Source of the DNA: an uncultured Myxococcales bacterium
GTDB taxonomy: Bacteria > Myxococcota_A > UBA9042 > DTJE01
Reading direction: 5' to 3'
NCBI GenBank assembly: GCA_937975765.1
Contig: CALJUR010000003.1
Coordinates: 1-37,047 of the forward strand
DNA: 37,047 nucleotides
Shown: piece after piece, positions 1-7,572 of the stretch
Layout: every line of letters starts with the position of its first letter
Position numbering within the stretch: the stretch's first letter is position 1
The notes under the pieces: model-generated
Database searches by the model: none
What the model was told of the DNA's origin: nothing
What the model saw: only the letters and a program-made list of their open reading frames with translations
Translations under genes and position numbers: made by a program

Positions 1-51
1 CGGCGACCCCCTAGATCTACACTCTTTCCCTACACGACGCTCTTCCGATCT
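1..51 (+). other. Illumina P5/TruSeq adapter left in the assembly
   Basis: The sequence from the CGGCGACC start through ACGCTCTTCCGATCT at base 51 matches the 3' part of the Illumina P5/TruSeq universal adapter. It has two substitutions near the start (around bases 9-12). Translated on the minus strand it gives the peptide GRASCRERV, a known mark of adapter read-through in protein databases. It is a library artefact, so biological sequence starts at about base 52 and anything translated across the junction is spurious. Confidence 0.97.
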
Positions 52-52
52 C

Positions 53-547
53 CCCTCCAGCCAGTCCCAGCGCGACCACGTCGCGAGGATGAAGCTGATC
101 GCGGTTCCCGAGGTGGTCCGCGACCGCAGTTGCGTGGTGTGCGAGGACTCGATCGTCCGCGGCACGCAACTGGCCAACTACGCCATGCAGAAGATGTGGG
201 ACGCCGGGGCCCGCGAGATCCACATGCGGCCCGCCTGCCCGCCGCTGATGTTCCCCTGCCGCTACGGCTTCTCGACGCGGGGCCTGGAGGAACTGGTCGC
301 CCGCCGCGCCATCCGGTCGCTGGAGGGCGACCTGACCCGGAACCTCGATGCGTACCTGGACGAGGACGGCGAGGCGCATCGCCGGATGGTGGACTGGGTG
401 GCCAAGGAACTGCACGTGACCACCCTGCGCTACCAGCGCCTGCACGACATGATCGAGGCGATCGGCCTGCCCGAGGAACGGCTGTGCACCTACTGCTGGA
501 CGGGCCGTGCCAGCGGGTACCGGGACGTGTTCGGCGAGCGCGTGTAG
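53..547 (+). CDS. purF: Amidophosphoribosyltransferase, C-terminal fragment (5' end missing)
   Basis: PurF catalyses the first step of purine synthesis, moving glutamine ammonia onto PRPP to give phosphoribosylamine. Only the last ~164 residues remain. The frame is open from the adapter junction, and the first ATG at 89 is internal. The PRPP-binding loop is clear: CEDSIVRGTQL, normally VVDDSIVRGTT. It is followed by the AREIHMRPACPPL segment and a C-terminal CTYCWTGR motif that matches the CTACFTG end of PurF. The missing N-terminal part should hold the Cys-nucleophile glutaminase domain. The fragment is somewhat diverged from E. coli PurF (EDS for DDS, a CRYGFSTR stretch). It converges on hcp with 34 bases between them. 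purD and purH lie further along the window. Confidence 0.88.
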   Translation, partial: PSSQSQRDHVARMKLIAVPEVVRDRSCVVCEDSIVRGTQLANYAMQKMWDAGAREIHMRPACPPLMFPCRYGFSTRGLEELVARRAIRSLEGDLTRNLDAYLDEDGEAHRRMVDWVAKELHVTTLRYQRLHDMIEAIGLPEERLCTYCWTGRASGYRDVFGERV

Positions 548-581
548 GGCGTCGCCCCGGGCGCCCCGGATGTCTCGCCCC

Positions 582-2228
582 TCAGCCCATCATCGCCTTC
601 AGGTCGGCCTCGACGGTCGTGGTCGGCGCGATGCCGAAGTTCTGCACCAGCGCCTGGATCACCGGCGGCGTCAGGAAGGCCGGCAGCGTCGGGCCCAGCC
701 GGATGTTCCGGATGCCCAGGTGCAGCAGCGTCAGCAGGATGCAGACCGCCTTCTGCTCGTACCAGGACAGCACCAGCGACAGCGGCAGGCCGTTGACGTC
801 CGTGCCGAACGCCTCGGCCAGCGCCACGGCGATCCGGATCGCCGAGTACGCGTCGTTGCACTGCCCCACGTCCAGCAGCCGCGGGATCCCGCCGATCGTG
901 CCCAGGTCCATCTTGTTGAACCGGAACTTCCCGCAGGCCAGCGTCAGGATCACGGTGTCCTTCGGCGTCGCCGCGACGAAGTCGGTGTAGTAGTTGCGCC
1001 CGGGCTTCGCGCCGTCGCAGCCGCCCACCAGGAAGAAGTGCCGGATCGCGCCGGCCTTCACCGCGTCGATCACCTGCGGGGCCACGCCCAGCACCGCGTG
1101 GTGCCCGAAGCCTACCAGGATCGTCCGGTCTCCGCCGTCCGCGTCGAATCCCGGGGCGTCCAGGGCCGCCTCGACCACGGGGGCGAAGTTCCCGTCCGCC
1201 ACGTGCCGCACGCCCGGCCACGCCACCAGGCCCGACGTGAACAGCCGGCCCTTGTACGATTCCCGCGGCCTCTGGATGCAGTTCGTCGTCATCAGGATCG
1301 CGCCCGGGAAGGCGTCGAACTCGCGGGCCTGGTCCTGCCAGGCGCCGCCGTAGTTGCCGGCCAGGTGCGGGTGCCGGTTCAGCTCCGGGTACCCGTGCGC
1401 CGGCAGCATCTCGCCGTGGGTGTAGACCTGGATCCCGGTGCCGGCGGTCTGCTCCAGCAGCATCGCCAGGTCCTTCAGGTCGTGGCCGGACACCAGGATG
1501 GCCTTGCCCTTCCTCGGCTCGATGCGGACGGGCGTCGGGACGGGCTGGCCGTACGTGCCGGTGTTGGCGCGGTCCAGCAGCTCCATGACCTTCAGGTTCA
1601 CCTCGCCGACCCTCAGCGCCATCGCCAGCAGTTCGGGGAGGTCGTGGTCGCGCACCAGGAAGTCCAGGCACTCCGCGAAGAACGCGTCCACCGCGTCGTC
1701 CTGCAGCCCCAGGATCCGGGCATGGTCCGCGTAGGCCGCCATGCCCTTCAGCCCGTAGAGGATCAGTTCCTCGACTCCCGCCAGGTCCGCGCCGCACCGC
1801 GCCCGGCGCCCCTCGATGCCGACGGCCTCGCCCTGCCGGACCATGTCGTCCAGGTCGTCCGCGGGCTGGAAGTCGGCCGGCGCGCCCGGCGCCTCGACCT
1901 CCCGTCCGGCCGCGCGGCAGGCGTCGATCCACGCCGTCCGGACGCGGTCCCGGATCCCGGCCCCCCGCCGCACGAGGCCGGCGAGCCGTTCCGGGTCGAA
2001 GTTGACGTTGGTCACGGTGGTGAACAGGGCCTCGATCAGGAACCGGTCCGCGTCCGCATCCCGCACTCCCGCCTGCCGCGCCCGGTGCAGGTGCATCGCC
2101 AGGCCCTTGGCCGCGTGCACCAGGAGATCCTGCATCGCGGCGGTGGCCGGGTCCTTCCCGCAGACGCCGGTGACGGTGCACCCGGTGCCCTTCGAGGTCT
2201 GTTCGCACTGGTAGCAGAACATGCTCAT
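582..2228 (-). CDS. hcp: Hybrid cluster protein (hydroxylamine reductase)
   Basis: Hcp carries a hybrid Fe-S-O cluster and handles nitrosative stress. It was first assayed as a hydroxylamine reductase and is now also linked to NO reduction and S-nitrosylation. The protein is 548 residues, full length. The N-terminus has Cys at 5, 8, 17 and 23 (C-x2-C-x8-C-x5-C), the short spacing of class I enzymes from anaerobes that bind [4Fe-4S]. Facultative Gram-negatives have C-x2-C-x11-C-x6-C. Further conserved stretches include SGHDLKDLAMLLEQT, YTHGEMLPAHGYPEL, and the cluster-binding region LACGKFRFN with GQCND after it. The start is an ATG with GGAG seven bases upstream. It is transcribed away from an Rrf2 regulator that probably controls it. 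Confidence 0.96.
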   Translation of the reverse strand: MSMFCYQCEQTSKGTGCTVTGVCGKDPATAAMQDLLVHAAKGLAMHLHRARQAGVRDADADRFLIEALFTTVTNVNFDPERLAGLVRRGAGIRDRVRTAWIDACRAAGREVEAPGAPADFQPADDLDDMVRQGEAVGIEGRRARCGADLAGVEELILYGLKGMAAYADHARILGLQDDAVDAFFAECLDFLVRDHDLPELLAMALRVGEVNLKVMELLDRANTGTYGQPVPTPVRIEPRKGKAILVSGHDLKDLAMLLEQTAGTGIQVYTHGEMLPAHGYPELNRHPHLAGNYGGAWQDQAREFDAFPGAILMTTNCIQRPRESYKGRLFTSGLVAWPGVRHVADGNFAPVVEAALDAPGFDADGGDRTILVGFGHHAVLGVAPQVIDAVKAGAIRHFFLVGGCDGAKPGRNYYTDFVAATPKDTVILTLACGKFRFNKMDLGTIGGIPRLLDVGQCNDAYSAIRIAVALAEAFGTDVNGLPLSLVLSWYEQKAVCILLTLLHLGIRNIRLGPTLPAFLTPPVIQALVQNFGIAPTTTVEADLKAMMG

Positions 2229-2255
2229 GGGACGGCTCCAGAAAAAGCTGGGGCG

Positions 2256-2284
2256 ATTCTGGGAAGGCCGGCCGGGGGCGTCAA
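2256..2284 (-). promoter_or_regulatory. Candidate sigma70 promoter of hcp
   Basis: On the minus strand, TTGACG (2279-2284) and CAGAAT (2256-2261) are 17 bases apart. The predicted transcript starts about 20-25 bases before the hcp ATG. The boxes are seen directly; their activity is inferred. Confidence 0.6.
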
Positions 2285-2299
2285 TGGTGCAAAACCGAA

Positions 2300-2311
2300 C
2301 CGGAATTCCGG
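2300..2311. promoter_or_regulatory. Perfect 12-bp palindrome between hcp and rrf2 (possible operator)
   Basis: CCGGAATTCCGG is self-complementary. It lies about 15 bases upstream of the hcp -35 box and well upstream of the rrf2 promoter, a position that would suit an activator or a shared regulator. A 12-mer palindrome can occur by chance in such GC-rich DNA, so the regulatory role is only inferred. Confidence 0.35.
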
Positions 2312-2349
2312 AATGGGCAAGGTGCCGGAAACAGGCAGGAACCGCGATC

Positions 2350-2396
2350 CGTCATTGACGTCCAGCCGGGGAAACCGGTATTGCGATGTCGGTTTC
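2350..2396 (+). promoter_or_regulatory. Promoter of the Rrf2 gene with overlapping inverted repeats
   Basis: TTGACG (2355-2360) and TATTGC (2379-2384) form a candidate promoter with an 18-base spacer. Two inverted repeats overlap it. CGTCA-T-TGACG (2350-2360) covers the -35 box. GAAACCG (2371-2377) with CGGTTTC (2390-2396) brackets the -10 box. A repressor bound there would block polymerase, which fits the usual autoregulation of Rrf2 proteins. The CGTCAATGG part of the hcp -35 region resembles a half-site of the first repeat. Confidence 0.45.
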
Positions 2397-2416
2397 TCCC
2401 GGGGCCGCGAGGGGGC

Positions 2417-2854
2417 ATGGGACGCCTGCTGAACTTCTCGGACGCGTCGAACTTCGCGATCCATGCCCTGATCCTGCTGGCCCGGGCCCCTCGCGGAACG
2501 CGGCTGTCGTCGGCGGAACTGGCCGCGACGCTGGAGGTGTCGGAGGCCCACCTGGGCAAGGTGCTGCAGCGGCTGGCGCACCTGGGGTTCGTGGATTCCC
2601 GCCGCGGTCCGCACGGAGGCTTCGTGCTGAAGCGGGACCCGGCCACCGTGACCCTGTACGACATCCTGACCGCCATCGACGGCCCCCTGGACGCCGGCGT
2701 CTGCGCGCTGGGGCGGCCGCTGTGCATCGGGCGGACCTGCGCGCTGGGCTGCGTCCTGCAGAAGGTGCACGCGATCGTGCACGAGCACTTCGCGGGGACG
2801 CGCCTGTCCGACCTCGTGGATCGCGACCTGCACGAGCGGGCACCCGACGGGTAG
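2417..2854 (+). CDS. Rrf2-family transcription regulator with a four-cysteine cluster motif
   Basis: The protein is 145 residues. An N-terminal winged helix (about 1-75) carries the Rrf2 pattern of a DNA-binding helix (SAELAATLEVSEAHLGKVLQ) followed by the GFVDSRRGPHGGFVL wing. The C-terminal half has Cys at 96, 103, 108 and 112. Rrf2 sensors such as IscR and NsrR bind an Fe-S cluster through three Cys in this region, so an NO- or redox-sensing cluster is likely here. The divergent hcp gene, a common NsrR target, supports an NsrR-like role. The start is the ATG at 2417, preceded by GAGGGGGC; an upstream in-frame start would fall inside the promoter. The TAG stop lies inside a GC hairpin repeat. 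The exact ligand sensed is not known. Confidence 0.85.
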   Translation: MGRLLNFSDASNFAIHALILLARAPRGTRLSSAELAATLEVSEAHLGKVLQRLAHLGFVDSRRGPHGGFVLKRDPATVTLYDILTAIDGPLDAGVCALGRPLCIGRTCALGCVLQKVHAIVHEHFAGTRLSDLVDRDLHERAPDG

Positions 2855-2876
2855 GGCGGGGGCCCCGTCCCCCGCC
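2851..2876. repeat. GC hairpin repeat, copy A
   Basis: This 26-base unit begins GTAGGGC and is built on an inverted repeat GGCGGGGG / CCCCCGCC around the loop CCCCGT. It overlaps the stop codon of the Rrf2 gene (2852-2854). Copies B, C and D are at 8180, 8246 and 35982. It could act as a mRNA 3' hairpin, but there is no T-run after it. Confidence 0.85.
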
Positions 2877-2903
2877 AGCCGCGACGGCCGCCGGTTGACG
2901 CCG

Positions 2904-2946
2904 GCAATTCAGGGCAATTCAGGAATTCAGGGACAGTCACCAGTAT
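2904..2946 (+). repeat. GACAGTCACC-type REP-like repeat, single arm
   Basis: Two tandem copies of GCAATTCAGG (2904-2913, 2914-2923) and a shorter AATTCAGGG run directly into CAGGGACAGTCACC and then AGTATT. The same core occurs as both arms of the inverted element at 15446-15604. There the right arm, read in reverse, is likewise preceded by tandem GCGCAATACAG units. No inverted partner is visible here. The local composition is much richer in A+T than the genes around it. Confidence 0.75.
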
Positions 2947-3032
2947 TGCCAGCCCAACCCATGGATGTCGCAGGACATTCGCTCCCGGGTCGCGCCTCGG
3001 GGACCTCGACGTTCCCGGTCGGGAGGCCCGGC

Positions 3033-3065
3033 CCGGTTGACGCCGGCCCCGGGATCGTCGATACC
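3033..3065 (+). promoter_or_regulatory. Candidate promoter of the metallopeptidase gene, within a duplicated 15-mer
   Basis: TTGACG (3037-3042) and GATACC (3060-3065) are 17 bases apart, giving a leader of about 40 bases before the ATG at 3114. The -35 box lies in CCGGTTGACGCCGGC (3033-3047), which is repeated exactly at 2891-2905. That earlier copy has no good -10 box after it. Confidence 0.5.
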
Positions 3066-3113
3066 ACCCGTGCGGGCCCGCGAGGGTCTTGGCATCTCCC
3101 AGGGGAGGTCACG

Positions 3114-4826
3114 ATGCGAAGGATCGGGATTGCGGCAACGGTGGTGGTCGCGCTGGTGGCGACGGCCTGCGTGAAGGAGGGGACGGTGGCGTCGGGCGGC
3201 GGGAACGGCGACGCGGCGGCCGAGGCGAAGGCCTTCCTGGCCGGCTACAACGCGAAGCGCATGGAACTGGACAAGGCGGCGGCCGAGGCCTACTGGAAGG
3301 CCGCGAACACCGGCGCGAAGGCGGACTTCGAGGCGTTTGCCGCGGCTGACCTCGCGGTGCGGACGTACCACAGCGACCGGGGCGCGTACGCGACGATCCA
3401 GCGGCTGCAGAAGCACGGCGACGCCCTGGACCCCGTGACGCGCCGCGCGCTGCAGGTGGCGAAACTGGCCTTCGAGGAGAACCAGCTGCCGCCGGACGTG
3501 CTGAAGGAGCTGGTCGACAAGGGCTCGGCGATCGAGCAGGTGTTCAACACCTTCCGGGCCACGCTGGACGACAAGGCCTACACCAACAACCAGATGCTGG
3601 AGATGCTGGAGAAGGAGACGGACTCCGCCCGCCGGCAGGCGGCCTGGGAGGCGCTGAAGCAGGTGGGCGCGAAGGTCGCCCCGATGCTGATCGACCTGGC
3701 GCGCGTGCGCAACCGCGCCGCGAAGACGCTTGGATACGCGAACTTCTGGGACATGAAGATCCGGATGCAGGAGCACGACCCGGCGATGCTGCTGGCGCTG
3801 TTCGACCGGCTGGAGAAGGAGACGGACGCCCCCTTCGCCGCGATGAAGGCGCAGATGGACGCCGAGATCGCGGCGCGGCTGAAGGTCCCGGTCCAGGACA
3901 TGATGCCCTGGCACTACGACAACCCCTTCTTCCAGGCGGCGCCGCCCTCCGCGAAGATCGACCCGGACGTCTTCTACAAGGACCGCAAGAAGGAGGACAT
4001 CGTCGGGATCGCCCAGCGGTTCTACGCCGACATCGGGCTGCCGCTGGACTCGATCATCGCGCGGTCGGACTACTACGAGCGCGAGGGCAAGGACCAGCAC
4101 GCCTTCTGCATCGACGTGGACCGCGCCGGCGACGTCCGGATGCTGCTGAACATCACGCCGAAGGCCGAGTGGATGGACACGATGCTGCACGAGTCCGGCC
4201 ACGCGGTGTACTCGGCCTACAACGACCCGTCGCTGCCGTTCAACATCCGCGACGCGGCGCACATCCTGACGACCGAGGGCGTCGCGATGCTGTTCGGCGC
4301 GCTGGGCGCGAACCCGACCTGGATGGTCGGCTACGCGGGCGTGGACAAGGCGAAGGCCGAGGCGGCCGCACCCGCGCTGTACGAGCAGCGCCGTCGCGAG
4401 CAGCTGCTGTTCGCGCGCTGGGACATGGTGATGTTCCGGTTCGAGAAGGCGCTGTACGAGAACCCCGACCAGGACCTGAACCGGCTGTGGTACGACCTGG
4501 TCGAGCGGCTGCAACTGCTGAAGCGCCCCGCGGGCCGGGACCTGCCGGACTGGGCCGCCAAGCCGCACTTCACGATCGCGCCGGTGTACTACCACAACTA
4601 CCTGCTGGGCGAACTGTTCGCCGCGCAGCTGCGGGCGAAACTGGCGCAGATGTCCGGGCACGCGGGCCCCACGGCGACCCTGTCGTTCAACGGTCGCAAG
4701 GACTTCGGGAAGTTCCTGGCCGACGAGGTCTTCCGGCCCTGCATGCGCCACGTGTGGCCCGAGTTCGTCCAGCGCGCCACCGGCCGTCCTCTGGGCACCG
4801 AGGCCTTCGTTGCCGAGGTCCGGTAG
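3114..4826 (+). CDS. M2/M3-type zinc metallopeptidase, predicted lipoprotein
   Basis: This is a 570-residue predicted exported zinc peptidase of the peptidyl-dipeptidase A (M2) / M3 superfamily, which cuts small peptides. The N-terminus has two Arg, a hydrophobic run and LVATAC, a lipobox-like end with Cys19, so it is probably lipid-anchored in the periplasm. The zinc site HESGH is at 359-363, and the third ligand is probably in the downstream TTEGVAM. The rest is mostly helical, as in ACE-like folds, with helix-rich N-terminal stretches and a C-terminal WPEFVQRATGRPLG. Bacterial homologues are usually annotated as M2 peptidase or M3 family. The ATG at 3114 follows AGGGGAGG; upstream in-frame codons lack a signal peptide. 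The next gene follows within 10 bases. Confidence 0.85.
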   Translation: MRRIGIAATVVVALVATACVKEGTVASGGGNGDAAAEAKAFLAGYNAKRMELDKAAAEAYWKAANTGAKADFEAFAAADLAVRTYHSDRGAYATIQRLQKHGDALDPVTRRALQVAKLAFEENQLPPDVLKELVDKGSAIEQVFNTFRATLDDKAYTNNQMLEMLEKETDSARRQAAWEALKQVGAKVAPMLIDLARVRNRAAKTLGYANFWDMKIRMQEHDPAMLLALFDRLEKETDAPFAAMKAQMDAEIAARLKVPVQDMMPWHYDNPFFQAAPPSAKIDPDVFYKDRKKEDIVGIAQRFYADIGLPLDSIIARSDYYEREGKDQHAFCIDVDRAGDVRMLLNITPKAEWMDTMLHESGHAVYSAYNDPSLPFNIRDAAHILTTEGVAMLFGALGANPTWMVGYAGVDKAKAEAAAPALYEQRRREQLLFARWDMVMFRFEKALYENPDQDLNRLWYDLVERLQLLKRPAGRDLPDWAAKPHFTIAPVYYHNYLLGELFAAQLRAKLAQMSGHAGPTATLSFNGRKDFGKFLADEVFRPCMRHVWPEFVQRATGRPLGTEAFVAEVR

Positions 4827-4833
4827 GTACCGA

Positions 4834-6147
4834 TTGAGCCCTCCCCGCGATTCGCTGCGAACCGTCTGCCGCGCCTGGTGGCCGCTGGCCGCGTCATGGC
4901 TGATGATGGGCCTGGAACTGCCGCTGGTCACCGCGACGATGGCCCGGCTGGCGGAGCCTAGGCTGTCGCTGGCGGCCTACGGGGGCGTGGTCTTCCCGTT
5001 GTCGCTGGTGATCGAGGGCCCGATCATCATGCTGCTGTCGGCCTCCACGGCACTGGCGCGGGACCGGGCGTCGTACGACCTGATGCGGCGGTTCCTGTGG
5101 GGCTCGATCGGGGTGCTGACCGCGATCCATGCCCTGGTGGCGTTCACGCCGCTGTTCGACGTCCTGGCCGGGCGATGGCTGGGAGCGCCGCCCGAGATCC
5201 TCGAACCGGCGCGCACGGGCCTGCGGATCCTGACGCCCTGGACCGGCTCCATCGCATACCGGCGCTTCCAGCAGGGCGTGCTGATCCGGCATGGCCGGTC
5301 GGGCCTGGTCGGCGTGGGGTCGATCGTGCGGCTGCTGGTGAACCTGCTGGTGCTGGGCGTCGGCCTGCTGCACGGGGGCCTGCCCGGCATCGTCGTCGGG
5401 GCGACGGCCGTGTCCGCCGGCGTGCTGTCCGAGGCCTTCCTCGCGGGCGTCCTGGTGCGGCCGGTCCTGCGGGGGTTCGTCGATCGCGCCCCCGTCCAGT
5501 CCCCGCCGCTGACGATGCGGGGCTTCCTGCACTTCTACGTGCCGCTGGCGCTGACGCCGCTGATCACGCTGGCGTCGACCCCGCTGGCCAGCGCCGCGGT
5601 CAGCCGGATGCCGGCCGCGATCGACTCGCTGGCCGCCTGGCCGGCGGTCAACGGCGTCATCTTCCTGCTGCGCAGCCTGGGCTTCGCCTTCAACGAGGTG
5701 GTGGTGGCCCGGATCGAGCATCCCGGGGCGCTGGCGCCGCTGCGGAGGTTCGCGTGGACCCTGGCCGCGGCGGTGTCGGTGGCGATGGCGCTGGCCGCGG
5801 CGACGCCGGCCGGGCAGGCGTGGTTCGCCGGCCTGTCCGCGCTGGCGCCCGACCTGGTGGCCCTGGCGATGGCGGCCCTGTGGTACGCGGTGGCGCTGCC
5901 GGCCCTGGCGGTGCAGCAGTCGTGGTACCAGGGGATGCTGGTGGCCGGGCGGCGCACCGGCGCGGTCACCGAGGGCGTCGTGGTGTTCCTGTCCGTGATG
6001 GGGGGCTGCCTGCTGCTGGGCATCGCGTCGGGCCGCCTGCCGGGCCTGTTCGTCGCGGTGCTGGCCAACGCGATTGCCTGTGTGGCGCAGAACCTGTGGA
6101 TGCGACGGCGGGCGATGCCGGTCCTGCGCGAACTGGCGACGCGGTAG
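4834..6147 (+). CDS. MATE/MOP-superfamily-like multi-pass membrane protein
   Basis: About 437 residues with some 12 hydrophobic segments and no large soluble domain. The opening WWPLAASWLMMGLELPLVTA, the long first loop, and the two similar halves (the second starting near FLHFYVPLALTPLITLAS) suggest the MOP flippase superfamily, either MATE or the related ANK-like group. The substrate cannot be told from the sequence. No ATG lies near the N-terminus. A TTG at 4834 just after the peptidase stop is the likeliest start, and a TTG at 4810 inside the preceding gene is an alternative. The close spacing suggests coupling with the peptidase gene. Family assignment is moderate and function is inferred. 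Confidence 0.65.
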   Translation: MSPPRDSLRTVCRAWWPLAASWLMMGLELPLVTATMARLAEPRLSLAAYGGVVFPLSLVIEGPIIMLLSASTALARDRASYDLMRRFLWGSIGVLTAIHALVAFTPLFDVLAGRWLGAPPEILEPARTGLRILTPWTGSIAYRRFQQGVLIRHGRSGLVGVGSIVRLLVNLLVLGVGLLHGGLPGIVVGATAVSAGVLSEAFLAGVLVRPVLRGFVDRAPVQSPPLTMRGFLHFYVPLALTPLITLASTPLASAAVSRMPAAIDSLAAWPAVNGVIFLLRSLGFAFNEVVVARIEHPGALAPLRRFAWTLAAAVSVAMALAAATPAGQAWFAGLSALAPDLVALAMAALWYAVALPALAVQQSWYQGMLVAGRRTGAVTEGVVVFLSVMGGCLLLGIASGRLPGLFVAVLANAIACVAQNLWMRRRAMPVLRELATR

Positions 6148-6363
6148 GCCCGACCGGCCCTGCCTTGCATTCCCGGTGGCCGAATCCGGAGGATTTCCGC
6201 ATCGGGGGGCGACCGGTCCGGGCTCCGGCGTCCCGCGTTGCCTGTTCCTGGAGGACTTCGTCCGGGCGGTGTCGTACGATTCGCTGCGGGCCGCCGGCGT
6301 CGCGAACGCGTCCGTGCCGGTGGCGACCGTGTCCCTGCAGTGACCGTTCCGCCGGGAGTTGCC

Positions 6364-7524
6364 GTGCGCCAGGACCGGATCGGGTTCCTCGCGATGCTGC
6401 CGCTGCTGGCCGGGCTGGCCGGGCCCGCCGCGGGCGCGCCTCCCGCCGCCGGCGTCCCGCCGTCGAACCGCTTCGTGGCGACGCCGTACCTCCAGTCCGT
6501 GACCACCGACGGCGTCACCGTGTGCTTTGAGACCGCGCAGCCCTGCGAATCGAGGGTGCGGTTCGGCGCCGGCGACGCGATGGAGTTCGAGGTGGCGGCC
6601 CCCCGGCCGGCCACGCGGCACCAGGCCCGGCTGTCCGGGCTCCCGGCCGGGGCGATCTGCGCCTACCGGGTCGAGGTGCCCGGGCTGCCCCCCCAGGCGG
6701 GCTCCTTCCGGACTGCGCCGGACGGGCCGGCCGCGGTGCGGATCGTGGCCTGGGGCGACAACCAGGACTCGCCCGGGCGCTTCGGCCCGCTGGTGCGCAG
6801 GATGCTGGCGCTGGCCCCGGACCTGGCCGTCGGGCTGGGCGACCTGGTGGGCTGGGGCGACATCCCGTCCCACTGGCCGAGGGATTTCCTGGGGCCCGCC
6901 GCGGAACTGCTGCGCCGCGTCCCGTTCTTCTCCGCCCACGGCAACCACGACGGCGAGAAGGGGTTCGCCGAGGTGCTGTCTCAGCCGGGCAACGAACGCT
7001 ACTTCGCGGTCACGTATGCGGGCATCCGCCTGATCTTCCTGGACCCGAGGTTCGACGAGGGCGACCCGGGGATCCGGCCCTGGGGCCGGCAGCACCGCTG
7101 GATCCGCAACGAACTGGACTCCGACGCCTTCCGTCGCGCCCGCTTCCGGCTGGTCTTCCTGCACCACCCGCCGTACTCGGAGGGGTTCTGGCCCTGGTAT
7201 GGCGGCGAGAAGGAGGTCCGGGAGCACCTGGTCCCCCTGTTCGAGGCGGCCGGCGTCGACGTCGTGTTCTCGGGGCACCACCACGGCTACGAACGCGGGC
7301 AGTGGCCCCGGGATCGCGGGGTGCACTACGTGGTCTCGGGCGGCGGCGGCGCTTTCCAGGACCCGTTCCACTGGCGGGACCTGCCGCAGATCGAGTTCTC
7401 GCGCGCCGGTCGCCACTTCCTGCTGATCGAGGGCGGGCCGGACCGGCTGCGCGTGACCGCGATCGACGAGGCCGGGAACGCCTTCGACACCTTCACCCGG
7501 GAGGCGCACCCCGATGCGCCGTGA
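6364..7524 (+). CDS. Secreted purple-acid-phosphatase-like metallophosphoesterase
   Basis: A calcineurin-like phosphoesterase of 386 residues. A signal peptide (MRQDRIGFLAMLPLLAGLAG) leads into a fibronectin-III-like domain (about 30-120, ATPYLQSVTTDGVTVCFET), as in purple acid phosphatases. The metal-binding motifs follow in order: WGDNQDS, LGDLVGWGD, GNHDGEKGF, HHPPYS and SGHHHGYERG. These supply the Asp, Asn and His ligands of a two-metal centre that hydrolyses phosphoesters in the periplasm or outside the cell. The start is a GTG with GGGAG six bases upstream. The 216 bases before it hold no gene I can support. The natural substrate is unknown. Confidence 0.85.
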   Translation: MRQDRIGFLAMLPLLAGLAGPAAGAPPAAGVPPSNRFVATPYLQSVTTDGVTVCFETAQPCESRVRFGAGDAMEFEVAAPRPATRHQARLSGLPAGAICAYRVEVPGLPPQAGSFRTAPDGPAAVRIVAWGDNQDSPGRFGPLVRRMLALAPDLAVGLGDLVGWGDIPSHWPRDFLGPAAELLRRVPFFSAHGNHDGEKGFAEVLSQPGNERYFAVTYAGIRLIFLDPRFDEGDPGIRPWGRQHRWIRNELDSDAFRRARFRLVFLHHPPYSEGFWPWYGGEKEVREHLVPLFEAAGVDVVFSGHHHGYERGQWPRDRGVHYVVSGGGGAFQDPFHWRDLPQIEFSRAGRHFLLIEGGPDRLRVTAIDEAGNAFDTFTREAHPDAP

Positions 7525-7572
7525 CGTTGTGCGCTATACTCGCGGCGTTCGCGGCTTGAACGGAGGATGAAG

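Noticed and set aside
548..581. GC-rich inverted sequence between purF and hcp as a terminator
   Set aside because: Short imperfect stem without T-run; it cannot be told from chance at this G+C content.
4894..7509. Very long open frame on the minus strand opposite the MATE-like and phosphoesterase genes
   Set aside because: It is a by-product of GC-rich codon use: Arg/Gly/Gln/His-rich low-complexity translation, no motif, and both sense genes have clear domains. The same holds for long antisense frames across hcp, M48, plsB and slt.
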